Origin: Pseudanabaenaceae cyanobacterium MP8IB2.15
GTDB taxonomy: Bacteria > Cyanobacteriota > Cyanobacteriia > Pseudanabaenales > Pseudanabaenaceae
Direction: 5' to 3'
DNA length: 12,655 nucleotides
Assembly (NCBI GenBank): GCA_030248825.1
Contig: JARCMB010000019.1
Span: forward strand, 1-12,655
Within the stretch, counting starts at the first letter, position 1. Each line of letters opens with the position of its first letter. The notes under the pieces are model-generated. The model saw only the letters and a list, made by a program, of their open reading frames with translations. It was not told the origin of the DNA and made no database searches. The translations under genes and the position numbers were made by a program. Positions 1 through 7,833 of this stretch are shown here, piece after piece.

Positions 1-155
1 ATTCTAATGTTTTGCCCGAACTGCGCTCTAGTTCAGTTTCTCAGACATTGGACGGTCTATTGCAAAGATTCCTCAAACTTCCAAGTCAGGAATCTTCTAG
101 AGAACTTTCTAACCTCGATCCACCAATTCTGCTAATGCCAAGCTGGTATCAGTAA
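1..155 (+). CDS. C-terminal end of an unidentified protein (partial)
   Basis: A plus-strand reading frame is open from the left edge of the window (first full codon at base 3) to a TAA at 153-155, giving about 50 residues that end in LLMPSWYQ. The composition (Leu, Ser, Pro, several charged residues) looks protein-like, and the stop lies only 7 bases before the end of the convergent phosphatase gene, which fits two genes meeting tail to tail. A second frame is also open over most of this stretch (stop near 131), so the choice of frame is a judgement. I do not recognise the protein. The 5' part lies outside the window. Confidence 0.4.
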   Translation, partial: SNVLPELRSSSVSQTLDGLLQRFLKLPSQESSRELSNLDPPILLMPSWYQ

Positions 156-162
156 GGATAAT

Positions 163-2091
163 CTACTTACGAAATCCTGGAATATTCTGCTTTATTAGCC
201 ACTGCTTTACTTGAGGAATCTGAGTTGCGGCGATCGAACTGCCAAGTAAAAACATCACAGCGATCAAGGCTACCAGAAACCCTCGTCCAGTTTGAGTCGG
301 CTCAGCTTGAGGCTTACCATTAGATTTAATACTAGATTTGCCGCTAGAAGCTACTACTTTGGTAGGTAGATTTTCCTGAATGGGAGCAGCCGTAATTAGC
401 TTAGTCGCCCTAGTTTGCTCCGCGATCTCGGCATTAAGCATAATCGTTGAAGCGATATTTTCAACGTCTTCTGCTGCTTCAATTTGCAATACAGTTTGAG
501 AAGATTCGAGTAATTCCGCTTCTGATTCTAGATCTGGTTCAGTAGGATCGAGTGGGGCAAACCGACAGCGCATCAGCACTACTGTAGAGTTGTCATGCCC
601 ATTAAGCGTATTCGCCTGTTCGATCAGGTCTTGGCAGGCTCGATCGAGCGGGATATTTTCGACCAAGACGGGAAGAAGGTGCGATTGCCAGATTTCTTCA
701 ACTCGATCGTAGTCACTTAGACCATCAGAACAGAGTAGGAGCAAGCAATCCTCGTCGATACTAAATCGCTGCACACGGGGAAGCAAAACATTAGATGGAC
801 GAGTCCCCAATGCTTGAATTAAAGCTCCACCATCAATGCGCTGAGCAGAATAGGCATAGAAATTGTAGCCCAGTGTTGTTTCGCGGGTAGCAACATCGTC
901 ATCGAGCGTGACTTGACGACAGTTCTGTGGCGTAATCCAATAGGCACGGCTATCACCGACATTCAATACATAGATTTCATTGCTGGGTTTGCCGTGAGGA
1001 CGTGGGGCAACCGCTAGTACCAAGGTCGTGCCCATCCGTTGCTGGGCCTGACGTTGCTGCTGGTCATTCCGAGCGACAATCAAATCATTAACGATCCGCG
1101 TGATTGCTTCTAGCTGAGCCGTAAAAGTCTCAGGTGAAAAAGGATCGGGATCGGTTTCTACTTGGCGTAAAAGCACCTGAAGTTGCTGCTCAAATGTCTT
1201 AATTGCCATCGAGCTAGCGATTTCACCACCTTCATGACCACCCAAGCCATCACAAATAATTGCTAGTCGATCGCGCAAATATTCAGGCTGTTGGGCGCGC
1301 TGTTGGCGGTTAGGATCTGGGTAACAGGTATCTTCATTGTGGTCACGCCGAGGTCCCTTATCGGTTGCACTGGAAAGCCGAATTGTTAAAGGTACGGCAG
1401 CCTGAAAATGTTTCAGAGCAATTTGGTCAAGCTTGGTGATCGCGGCATTGATATCTAGAGATCCCCGACTTAAACTGTAGAAAAATTCTGCTAGAGATTC
1501 TTCGATCTCTGGTTTTGCGCTAGGCAGCCACTGTACCCACAGATCGCCCAGTTGGGTCAGTTCGACTTGAGTAACATCAGCTTGAAGTTCCACCACGCGC
1601 ACCCAAGGCCCATCGACACGCAAAAACTGCTGCTGCAAGAGCGTTAGGGTCATGTGTTGCTCTTGCAGAGGTTGCCAGAGTTGGAGTATCTGCCAGAGCC
1701 AATTAATCTGGCGTAGAGCTGGAGCCTCAGCCCAACTTGCCTCTAGGGTTGGGAAAAGCTGCCCCGATTCGGAGAGCGGCTCATGATCGAGCAAAAGCAC
1801 CTCTGAAATCTCTAGTTCCTCACCCCAGCGCAAGATCCCGTAAGGACGCGGTAAATTTAGTGGTAACCGCGACAGCTTGAGGTAAGAAATCACGTAGGAC
1901 GGAACTTCGTCGGTGATTTCTGGCATTTTAAATGGCTGTGTATCCTGCACAATCTGAGCGGTGATCACCTGATAACGATCGCCTGGCAAAAAAGAGCCAG
2001 GTGGAAATGCTTCAGAATCAAGTCCTACTGCCCAAAGGTAACGCTGAGAAGTTGTCTCGGAAGCTGTATTGAAATGGTCTTCACTATTCAT
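163..2091 (-). CDS. PP2C-family Ser/Thr protein phosphatase, membrane-anchored
   Basis: A 642-residue protein phosphatase that should remove phosphate from Ser/Thr using two metal ions. The catalytic domain spans about residues 238-512 and shows the PP2C signatures: RRDHNED (248-254), DGLGGHEGGE (281-290), MGTT (353-356), GDSRAY (379-384), SDGLSD (455-460) and GHDNST (498-503), so the metal-binding acidic residues appear intact. Residues 1-237 form an extra N-terminal part of the kind seen in long cyanobacterial PP2C proteins (starting with LWAVG and DRYQV); I cannot assign it a fold. After an acidic linker (about 515-600) a single hydrophobic segment at 604-622 should anchor the protein in a membrane, catalytic domain presumably on the cytoplasmic side. 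The ATG at 2091 has AGGG seven bases upstream. It is transcribed divergently from hrcA. The substrate is not predictable from the sequence; such enzymes usually oppose Hanks-type kinases or anti-sigma switch kinases. Confidence 0.92.
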   Translation of the reverse strand: MNSEDHFNTASETTSQRYLWAVGLDSEAFPPGSFLPGDRYQVITAQIVQDTQPFKMPEITDEVPSYVISYLKLSRLPLNLPRPYGILRWGEELEISEVLLLDHEPLSESGQLFPTLEASWAEAPALRQINWLWQILQLWQPLQEQHMTLTLLQQQFLRVDGPWVRVVELQADVTQVELTQLGDLWVQWLPSAKPEIEESLAEFFYSLSRGSLDINAAITKLDQIALKHFQAAVPLTIRLSSATDKGPRRDHNEDTCYPDPNRQQRAQQPEYLRDRLAIICDGLGGHEGGEIASSMAIKTFEQQLQVLLRQVETDPDPFSPETFTAQLEAITRIVNDLIVARNDQQQRQAQQRMGTTLVLAVAPRPHGKPSNEIYVLNVGDSRAYWITPQNCRQVTLDDDVATRETTLGYNFYAYSAQRIDGGALIQALGTRPSNVLLPRVQRFSIDEDCLLLLCSDGLSDYDRVEEIWQSHLLPVLVENIPLDRACQDLIEQANTLNGHDNSTVVLMRCRFAPLDPTEPDLESEAELLESSQTVLQIEAAEDVENIASTIMLNAEIAEQTRATKLITAAPIQENLPTKVVASSGKSSIKSNGKPQAEPTQTGRGFLVALIAVMFLLGSSIAATQIPQVKQWLIKQNIPGFRK

Positions 2092-2510
2092 TCACAAACC
2101 CTGTTAACAATCAAAAACATCTAAAAGTTGTCACTGCATCACAATTGGCACAATAGGGAAATTAAATTATGGGGGAAATCATGGCATTTGGGGAGTAAAT
2201 TGTTTAATTCAGAAAGTTAGTTCGGTTGTGAAATTCAGTTGAGAAAATAAGCTGAAGTAATTTCGTATAACGATAAATCATACAAGACTAGAAAACACAA
2301 AAATTTGTTTGTTGTGATACTAGTTGTAATTTCAATCCAAGTATCCTGAATAAGCATTACACTTGCATTTAATTCTATCTAATATCTTTTTGATGTTATG
2401 GTCTATTTTTGGGTAGATAAGTAGTTATATCCAGAATTTTTAGATATTTTTGAGATCGCCCACTAGGTTTATAGCGATTTAGAGAAAAGTTAAAAGCAAA
2501 TGAAAGGGGA
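2092..2510. other. AT-rich intergenic region between divergent genes
   Basis: This 419-base gap separates the starts of the phosphatase gene and hrcA and must hold promoters for both. It is clearly more AT-rich than the flanking genes, with many T and A runs. I looked for the CIRCE element (TTAGCACTC-N9-GAGTGCTAA), the HrcA operator, and found no match, so there is no sign of HrcA autoregulation through that element. No convincing -35/-10 pair at normal spacing, RNA gene or conserved ORF was found; an ORF running antisense into hrcA is a shadow. Confidence 0.5.
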
Positions 2511-3587
2511 ATGAAACCAAATTTGAGCAAGAATCTGAATAGCAGGGAACAAAAAGTTCTGCGCGCCACTGTCGATCGATACATCGCTACGGCAGAACCA
2601 GTCGGTTCCAAGATTTTGATGGAAGAATATGACTTTGACATCAGTGCTGCCACAATTCGCAACATTATGGGCACGCTCGATCGAGGTGGACTACTTTACC
2701 AACCCCATACTTCAGCAGGCAGAATTCCGTCTGACTCAGGTTACCGAGTTTATGTCAATGAATTGATCGATCCTACGCCCGAATTTGCCACTATTACAAC
2801 CCAATTTCTGACAAAAAAACTAGAACTCTGCAAAAGTCAAAGCTTAGAAACTCTGCTCCAAAGTATTGCTCAGATTCTCGCGGCTTTTAGTGGCTGCATC
2901 GCTTTGATCTCTGCTCCCAATCTACCCACCGCCAAAATTCGGCATATCCAACTGATCAGAGTAGATGAGCGCAAGGTGATGATGGTGGCTGTGAGCGACT
3001 CGTATCACACAGCATCAGTGCTGACAAATATTCCGCCAGAGGTGGAAACTGAATCGCTTGAGGCGGCGTTAGTAATGTTGAATAATTTTCTTAATGCTCA
3101 TTTACTCGATCGACGGCTCTCTGATTTGAGCGTAAATCTGCATTGGGAAGATCTCGATCGAGAATTTCAGAAATATGCAACATTTATTGAAGAATCTCTC
3201 CAACAACTCGATCGAGCTTGCCATCCCACGGCACTGGGGCAATTATTTATCAGTGGTCTCACCGAATTATTACGCCAGCCAGAGTTTACCCAATTGAAAC
3301 AAGTACAGGCGATCGTGCAATTGCTGGAGGAAGATCAAGCTTTACTGTTTCCGCTGATGTCTAACTATCCTGCGACAACTGCTAACGGAGTCACGATCAA
3401 AATTGGCACGGAGATTTCCCTAGAGCTAATTCAGCATTGCACGCTAATCTCTAGTACTTATAGTTATGATGATCTACCCGTAGGTAGTATTGGCGTATTA
3501 GGCCCAACTCGTTTAGCTTACGAACGGGCGATCGCTTCGGTTCAAACTGTCGCTAGCTATTTATCTGAAGTTGTAAGTCAGAGGTAA
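2511..3587 (+). CDS. hrcA: HrcA, heat-inducible transcription repressor
   Basis: A 358-residue protein, the usual length for HrcA. The N-terminal winged-helix DNA-binding part (about 10-105) carries the family hallmarks ATVDRYIATAEPVGSK (19-34), the recognition region SAATIRNIM (45-53) and QPHTSAGRIPSDSGYRVYV (64-82). The rest is the GAF-like and dimerisation part, ending with a SIGVLGPTRLAYERAI motif typical of the C-terminus. Known role: HrcA binds CIRCE operators in front of chaperonin genes and is kept active by GroEL; in cyanobacteria it controls groESL and groEL2. The ATG at 2511 directly abuts an AGGGGA run, which is too close for an ideal ribosome site, so a start at the in-frame TTG at 2523 is possible; either leaves the domain complete. 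No chaperone genes are adjacent. Confidence 0.96.
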   Translation: MKPNLSKNLNSREQKVLRATVDRYIATAEPVGSKILMEEYDFDISAATIRNIMGTLDRGGLLYQPHTSAGRIPSDSGYRVYVNELIDPTPEFATITTQFLTKKLELCKSQSLETLLQSIAQILAAFSGCIALISAPNLPTAKIRHIQLIRVDERKVMMVAVSDSYHTASVLTNIPPEVETESLEAALVMLNNFLNAHLLDRRLSDLSVNLHWEDLDREFQKYATFIEESLQQLDRACHPTALGQLFISGLTELLRQPEFTQLKQVQAIVQLLEEDQALLFPLMSNYPATTANGVTIKIGTEISLELIQHCTLISSTYSYDDLPVGSIGVLGPTRLAYERAIASVQTVASYLSEVVSQR

Positions 3588-3598
3588 GTTCTTAACCG

Positions 3599-3638
3599 AA
3601 AAATAGATTTCCCAAGAACAGATGATGCTCTTGGGAAA
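3599..3638 (-). terminator. Intrinsic terminator of the cpe operon
   Basis: TTTCCCAAGA (3608-3617) and TCTTGGGAAA (3629-3638) form a perfect 10-bp stem with an 11-base loop. Read on the minus strand the stem is followed, after four bases, by five Ts (complement of 3599-3603), as expected for an intrinsic terminator acting on the transcript that ends with the cpcL-like gene 14 bases upstream. In the plus direction there is no T run after the stem, so ending of hrcA transcripts here would be less efficient. It sits between the converging stop codons of hrcA and the linker gene. Confidence 0.75.
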
Positions 3639-3652
3639 CACAGCACTAAGAC

Positions 3653-4390
3653 CTAGAAACCAAGTAGAACTAAGGCAATTAGGATAGAGATCGAAGCCAT
3701 ACCACTAAAGAAAAGACCAACCCAAATTTTTGACAAAACTTGAGGCGGATTTTTTTGCCATGCCCAAAGGGTGTGGTCTAAGCGGGCAGCACCAACTTTT
3801 TTCGGGCTGATCGGTTGCGGTAGCTTGTCGCGATAGTCAACGCCATACCGAGCCATATGAGCAAAAGTGACTTCGCCTTGAGCCTGTTGCGGTAAGATGC
3901 GGCGGCGTTGATAAGGGACTGTGTGATAGCTAAAATTGTGCAGATATTCTTCGCTATTGAGCAAATCATCGACAAAACCTTGTAAGCCTTTGGTTGCTAC
4001 CACAATTGACCATGCCAGTTTTTCTCGATCGCTATAGACATTGCGACCCAAAATCCGCTGGATACAAATCTCGACAAACCGATAGTTATTGTTGCTTTCA
4101 AAGGTAAGTCGTTGAAATGAATCGGACAAAACCAGTCCTCGAATAAAGTCCCTAACCGTGATTTGACTTGCCCGTAGCTGCGACTCTAAACATCGCTGGC
4201 GATGGTGTTCTAGCATCTGTTGTTCGTTATAGATCTGGCGATAGGCAACTGCGATCAAGGTATCTAGATCGGTGGCATCAAGGAGGTTATCGGTTGTGTA
4301 GATTCTAGGTTGTTCGTCGCTGGCGATTTCAAACCCATCCACTCGAATGTTTTGAGATAGAGGAGCGTATTCTAGTAAAGGAATTGGCAT
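3653..4390 (-). CDS. cpcL: CpcL (CpcG2-type) rod linker with membrane anchor
   Basis: A 245-residue phycobilisome linker of the CpcG/CpcL family. The start MPIPLLEYAP and the motif around LSQNIRVDGFE are characteristic of CpcG proteins, followed by a PBS-linker domain (about 15-165, with VAYRQIYNEQQML and VPYQRRRI). Unlike ordinary rod-core CpcG, the C-terminus is a hydrophobic stretch (about 222-244, from WVGLFF to LVLLGF), a single membrane helix that defines CpcL. Known role: CpcL assembles rod-only phycobilisomes without an allophycocyanin core and ties them to the thylakoid membrane, usually near photosystem I; in Synechocystis its gene is induced by green light. The ATG at 4390 has GGAG seven bases upstream. 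It is the last gene of the PE operon, 106 bases after the tandem linker, and is followed by a terminator. Finding CpcL in a PE operon suggests a membrane-bound PE rod. Confidence 0.88.
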   Translation of the reverse strand: MPIPLLEYAPLSQNIRVDGFEIASDEQPRIYTTDNLLDATDLDTLIAVAYRQIYNEQQMLEHHRQRCLESQLRASQITVRDFIRGLVLSDSFQRLTFESNNNYRFVEICIQRILGRNVYSDREKLAWSIVVATKGLQGFVDDLLNSEEYLHNFSYHTVPYQRRRILPQQAQGEVTFAHMARYGVDYRDKLPQPISPKKVGAARLDHTLWAWQKNPPQVLSKIWVGLFFSGMASISILIALVLLGF

Positions 4391-4456
4391 AATGATTCTC
4401 CAAGGGTTAGATTTTAATTTGTAAGAAAACTCAGGCTCTGAATTCGTTACCCCGCG

Positions 4457-4486
4457 AAGCCTCAGAAAGTTAGCAATCCAAGGCTT
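4457..4486 (-). repeat. Intercistronic inverted repeat before cpcL
   Basis: AAGCCT (4457-4462) and AGGCTT (4481-4486) can form a 6-bp stem, extendable by a G-U pair, around an 18-base loop, 11 bases after the stop of the tandem linker gene. No T run follows, so it is more likely an RNA processing or stability element than a terminator, if it acts at all. Stem is short, hence the low confidence. Confidence 0.3.
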
Positions 4487-4496
4487 TACCGAAGCA

Positions 4497-6296
4497 TTAA
4501 CTATTGAAAACTCGGCTCCGCCATTTATTCAGTCGAGCTTCCCCGACCGACGCATAACGCCGAGCATCAGCAACCTGAGCTTGCAAGCCAGCAATCTCGG
4601 CTACCTGAGCATCGATCTGCTGTTGGAACGAGCCAACAGTCTCATCGCTAACCGCAGGTAGTGAGGGTTGCCAATCACTTTTGATCAGATTTGCGCCGAC
4701 CGAGGCAAAGGGTCGCAGATCTGAAAGTTTCTGCTTTAAGGCAGCGATTGCCAGCTTTTGCTCCTGTAGTTCTTGTTGCATGGCTTGAGTAGCAGGCGAA
4801 CTTCCAGAATGAGGTTGGAATAATCCTGAGAGGATATCGCTGACACTGCTTTGGGAACTCTGGACATATTTGGGTCGGAATACTTCGGCGAGAATCTCAC
4901 TCACATCTCTGGTTTTGAGCTGCCCGTAAGGTGAGTTCTGAATCAGCGCCCGTGTGAGCTGGGATTTGTTGTTAGTTGCCAGATCTTTGTCACTACTAGA
5001 AGCACTCCGCAACAGTTGGAACATATTGGTAAATTCCAAGAGCGATTGTCCAGGCTGGGTAAGGTAACCCCGATAATAGGGCACAGTATGTTCGCCAAAG
5101 GCAGTCTGATACTCATCACTATCTAGATATGTGTCAATGTCTGCCTCAAAGCCTTCTCGATCTAGTACGGCACTGTGATCGCGCATTTGATCGAAGTTGT
5201 CGGGAGCGCGTCCTAACAGGTGTTTAAAGTTCAATTCGATCGAACGATAGCGGTAGCAGTTATCAAAGAAACGGGAGCGATACAACTCTGATTTTGCCAA
5301 CTGTCTCACAAATTCGCGCACGCTGAGTTCGCCGTGCTTGAGTTGCGATTCGGCAACAGTCAACCGTTCGCTTTCCATCACATGGGCATTACCCAAAATT
5401 TGGCGATAGGCGGTCCGAATCACAACCTCTGCTTCTGAGTCCGAAAACCCTGGACTGAGTTCAACAGGTTCAGTTTCCTTGAAGGGTTGGTAGGCTTGGT
5501 AAAATTGTGTTTGTCGATTGAATTTGCCTGAGGTCAGAGTAGTTGGCTTGACTGGTTGAGTAAAAGTTCGATCGGGAGCCTGAGCCTTCAGTCCCAACGC
5601 TTTTTCAATAATTTGGTTGTAATCGGTAACCGTAGCAGGACGTTGCCAAGTTGAAGTCGCCCCAACCACAGGTGAGATCGAACTAGGACGATTACGCATC
5701 AGATTAGAATTTAGCCGTGAGCGGTCTTGGGAGCTAACTTTGTCACTGCTGGCAGTTCCCCGCAATAGGGATAGCAGATGCGTAAAGCCCACCATCTTCT
5801 TCCCAGTCTGGGTTTTATATCCACGGTAATAGGGCACTGTATCTTCGCCAAACGCCTGCTGATATTCATCGCTATCAACATAGGAAGAAATCTCGGCTTC
5901 AAAGCCAATCTGGTCGAGCAACTGACTATGTTCGGTCATTTCTTCGTAACTTTCGGGGGCGCGACCGAGTAAGTGCTTGAAGTTGAGTTCGATCGATCTC
6001 ATCCGCGAACAGGTCTCAGAAAATCGGGCGCGATAGAAGTCTGACTGAGCAATCTGACGCACAAACTCGCGGACGCTGATTTCTCCACGTTGGAGTTGGG
6101 ACTCTGGCACTACTAATCTTTCGCTTTCCATCACATAGGCATTGCCCAACACTTGGCGATAGACAGCCCGAATTACCAGATCAACCTCTGACTGAGAGCG
6201 ACTTTGCCATAGACGGATCGGGGCGGTGTCGTCAAATCCACTAACGCCAAGCTTAGCGTCGGGGCTGACCACAGGATTAATAAAAGAACTGACCAC
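4497..6296 (-). CDS. Tandem phycobilisome rod linker (two PBS-linker domains)
   Basis: A 599-residue linker with two complete PBS-linker domains: about residues 28-180 (AVYRQVLGN, ELNFKHLLGRAP, VPYYRGY) and about 277-430 (TAYRQILGN, ELNFKHLLGRAP, VPYYRGY). Both resemble the CpeC domain more than those of CpeD or CpeE. They are joined by a roughly 100-residue Ser/Thr/Gln-rich spacer. There is no CpcD domain. Instead the tail (470-599) holds two short VSxIL repeats (465-475 and 485-495) and two copies of a unit of about 31 residues (roughly 512-542 and 561-591), each a heptad-like helical stretch followed by ASVG and a K-x-W motif. Most rod linkers have one linker domain; multi-domain linkers are known, for example in Gloeobacter. 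The start is GTG at 6296, backed by AGGAG nine bases upstream; the gene begins 29 bases after cpeR. Inferred role: joining two PE hexamers, or two rods, while the tail contacts something else. Confidence 0.85.
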   Translation of the reverse strand: MVSSFINPVVSPDAKLGVSGFDDTAPIRLWQSRSQSEVDLVIRAVYRQVLGNAYVMESERLVVPESQLQRGEISVREFVRQIAQSDFYRARFSETCSRMRSIELNFKHLLGRAPESYEEMTEHSQLLDQIGFEAEISSYVDSDEYQQAFGEDTVPYYRGYKTQTGKKMVGFTHLLSLLRGTASSDKVSSQDRSRLNSNLMRNRPSSISPVVGATSTWQRPATVTDYNQIIEKALGLKAQAPDRTFTQPVKPTTLTSGKFNRQTQFYQAYQPFKETEPVELSPGFSDSEAEVVIRTAYRQILGNAHVMESERLTVAESQLKHGELSVREFVRQLAKSELYRSRFFDNCYRYRSIELNFKHLLGRAPDNFDQMRDHSAVLDREGFEADIDTYLDSDEYQTAFGEHTVPYYRGYLTQPGQSLLEFTNMFQLLRSASSSDKDLATNNKSQLTRALIQNSPYGQLKTRDVSEILAEVFRPKYVQSSQSSVSDILSGLFQPHSGSSPATQAMQQELQEQKLAIAALKQKLSDLRPFASVGANLIKSDWQPSLPAVSDETVGSFQQQIDAQVAEIAGLQAQVADARRYASVGEARLNKWRSRVFNS

Positions 6297-6305
6297 TTTA
6301 ATCTT

Positions 6306-6310
6306 CTCCT
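6306..6310 (-). promoter_or_regulatory. Ribosome binding site fixing a GTG start
   Basis: On the minus strand AGGAG lies nine bases before the GTG at 6296 of the tandem linker gene. No ATG offers an alternative nearby in frame, and the downstream sequence after GTG matches the CpeC-like N-terminus, so this site decides the start. Confidence 0.7.
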
Positions 6311-6325
6311 ATATAATTACTTCGA

Positions 6326-6682
6326 TCAAATCTGTGAATCGAATCTTGTCCGAAAACTTCCGTACTTAATCCAATATTGTTTTAAGTCGTGATGAGGAGT
6401 GTGTAAACTGGCTCTCGATCGATAAAGAATGACTTGACGGTGATCGCCCATCCAAATCTTATCAACTGAGTCTACGGAAACAACAGTTCCTCCCAATGCG
6501 GCAACACAGTCAGAAAAACGCTCAACCGCACTATAGTCAACGGATTCAAATACAAAAAAATTGCCCGAACAAATTAAATGACGACTGCGAATCCAGCATT
6601 GCATTTTTTTCTGCGATTCTGGGGGCAGCATGTTGGGCTTAGATTCTAGACAGGAAATGTCATAGGATAGTTGGGACTTCAT
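6326..6682 (-). CDS. cpeR: CpeR, activator of phycoerythrin gene expression
   Basis: A small protein (118 residues from the ATG at 6682) whose core, MLPPESQKKMQCWIRSRHLI through HHDLKQYWIKYGSFRTRF, matches the CpeR family as I know it. In F. diplosiphon CpeR is needed for expression of the PE subunit operon cpeBA and is the last gene of cpeCDESTR, the same position as here after cpeT. The start is uncertain. The ATG at 6682 has GAGAG eight bases upstream but overlaps cpeT by 23 bases. The ATG at 6631 begins the conserved part (101 residues, close to the size reported for CpeR) and lies 28 bases after cpeT, but has no visible ribosome site. No classical helix-turn-helix is apparent, so how it activates is not shown by the sequence. 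Its placement makes PE subunit expression follow expression of this operon. Confidence 0.87.
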   Translation of the reverse strand: MKSQLSYDISCLESKPNMLPPESQKKMQCWIRSRHLICSGNFFVFESVDYSAVERFSDCVAALGGTVVSVDSVDKIWMGDHRQVILYRSRASLHTPHHDLKQYWIKYGSFRTRFDSQI

Positions 6683-7268
6683 CTGCAAAACTCTCGCGTT
6701 TTTCAAACCGTAATGAACCGAAAGTAGAACCCCAAACTTGCTGGTGGGTATTTACATCCATACCCTTGTCGAGGCTAATCCAAGTGGTTTCAGTAAGCTC
6801 AACATAACTGTCAAGGTAAGTCTGACAACCATTCTTCTCAATTAAGCACATGTTTCCTGGTTCGACCCCGCCGAGAAAGCGCTCGCCATCTCGTTTAAAT
6901 ACCATTGAGCAGTTGTATCGACGTTCAATGCAATCTGGTGTAATGGTTTTGAGGATATTGAGGTCACGCGCCGAACCCGCATAAAACATGGCATTCTTTA
7001 AGCCGTAGTTTTCGATGTAAATTCGATCGCCTAGATCGACTAAACGATGAACGCCCTGCCGATAAGGACTCCAAAGATCGTAGTCATAGACCTGTTCGGA
7101 ATAAAGTCCAATACCAGCAAAAAAATTAACTGGGAGCGGACGAAAAGCCACATGGATATGAGCGTAATCTTTAGGACTCTCAGCCGCTTGTTTAGAATTG
7201 CTAAAACTGCCTGACATCCAATGAGCCAGTGTGACTAAATCATTTGGGGTGATTTGAGTTTGATCCAT
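6660..7268 (-). CDS. cpeT: CpeT, phycoerythrobilin lyase
   Basis: A 202-residue CpeT/CpcT-family bilin lyase. Visible family features are LVTLAHWMSGSFSN near the N-terminus (11-24), the HIHVAFRPLP block (37-46), LYSEQVYDYDLWSPYRQGVH (55-74) and the C-terminal WGSTFGSLRFEK (179-190). Known role: in F. diplosiphon CpeT attaches phycoerythrobilin to Cys-165 of the PE beta subunit, helped by the chaperone-like CpeZ. I prefer the ATG at 7268; an in-frame GTG at 7283 would add five residues, and neither has an ideal ribosome site (an AAGAG just before the GTG lies about 16 bases from the ATG). It follows cpeS by 34 bases and precedes cpeR, as in the known operon. CpeS, CpeT and the linkers would thus be made together. 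Confidence 0.92.
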   Translation of the reverse strand: MDQTQITPNDLVTLAHWMSGSFSNSKQAAESPKDYAHIHVAFRPLPVNFFAGIGLYSEQVYDYDLWSPYRQGVHRLVDLGDRIYIENYGLKNAMFYAGSARDLNILKTITPDCIERRYNCSMVFKRDGERFLGGVEPGNMCLIEKNGCQTYLDSYVELTETTWISLDKGMDVNTHQQVWGSTFGSLRFEKRESFADEVPTIL

Positions 7269-7302
7269 AGGATTATCGAACACTCTTAAGCTTTAACCAA
7301 AA

Positions 7303-7833
7303 TTAGCTACCTGTTTGTCGAATCTCGGATGAGAACGAAGCGGTGACAACGCCTGTTCCAGCACTGGTTTTAATCAAAGACACCCGACAGCGGACGTTAG
7401 GATTCACAAACCAGATTTTCTCTTCGGCGGCGGCTCGATCGTAAGCAGTAGTTAGCACAAATGTACCGTCTGCTGTGAGGTGATACTCACCTGCTGCTGC
7501 CATCTCTTCGGCATAGCCTCGATCGCGCAAGAGTTTGCCGCTATTAGGTTGGGTTCGATCGGGAACAGGGACTAAGATACAGGTGCCTTTGGCAGCTTCA
7601 CTGTCTTCCCAGTCAGATTGCCCTTCCCAACTCATCCGAAATGGTGAAACGATCTCGTCAGATTCGATCCTATAGGCTTGACAGAGTTCAATTACGGCTG
7701 GGTCGCTAACCGCCAAATCGATAATCTCAATCTCAGAGGTAATGGCTTCAAAATGACCGAATGCCAAATGATGAGCACTACGCTGCGATCGCCATCGTCC
7801 GATCGAATTCGCCACAAATTCTTGAATATCCAT
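7303..7833 (-). CDS. cpeS: CpeS, phycoerythrobilin lyase
   Basis: A 176-residue CpcS/CpeS-family lyase. The N-terminus FVANSIGRWRSQRSAHHLAF (6-25) is the family signature; further on are FRMSWEG (65-71), a GEYHLTADGTFVLTTAY strand region (115-131) and EKIWFVNPNVRCRVS (138-152), consistent with the ten-stranded lipocalin-like barrel that binds the bilin. Known role: CpeS attaches phycoerythrobilin to Cys-82 of PE subunits. The ATG at 7833 shares its A with the TGA stop of the upstream CpcD-like gene (TGATG), which points to translational coupling; a TTG one codon earlier is a less likely start. It sits before cpeT, as in cpeCDESTR. Confidence 0.93.
   Translation of the reverse strand: MDIQEFVANSIGRWRSQRSAHHLAFGHFEAITSEIEIIDLAVSDPAVIELCQAYRIESDEIVSPFRMSWEGQSDWEDSEAAKGTCILVPVPDRTQPNSGKLLRDRGYAEEMAAAGEYHLTADGTFVLTTAYDRAAAEEKIWFVNPNVRCRVSLIKTSAGTGVVTASFSSEIRQTGS

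Noticed and set aside
2092..2510. Search for a CIRCE operator near hrcA
   Set aside because: No TTAGCACTC-N9-GAGTGCTAA match, even a loose one, was found on either strand.
2396..2674. Minus-strand 92-residue ORF overlapping the hrcA start
   Set aside because: It runs antisense through the conserved DNA-binding part of hrcA and through AT-rich intergenic DNA, with no ribosome site or protein-like composition; a shadow.
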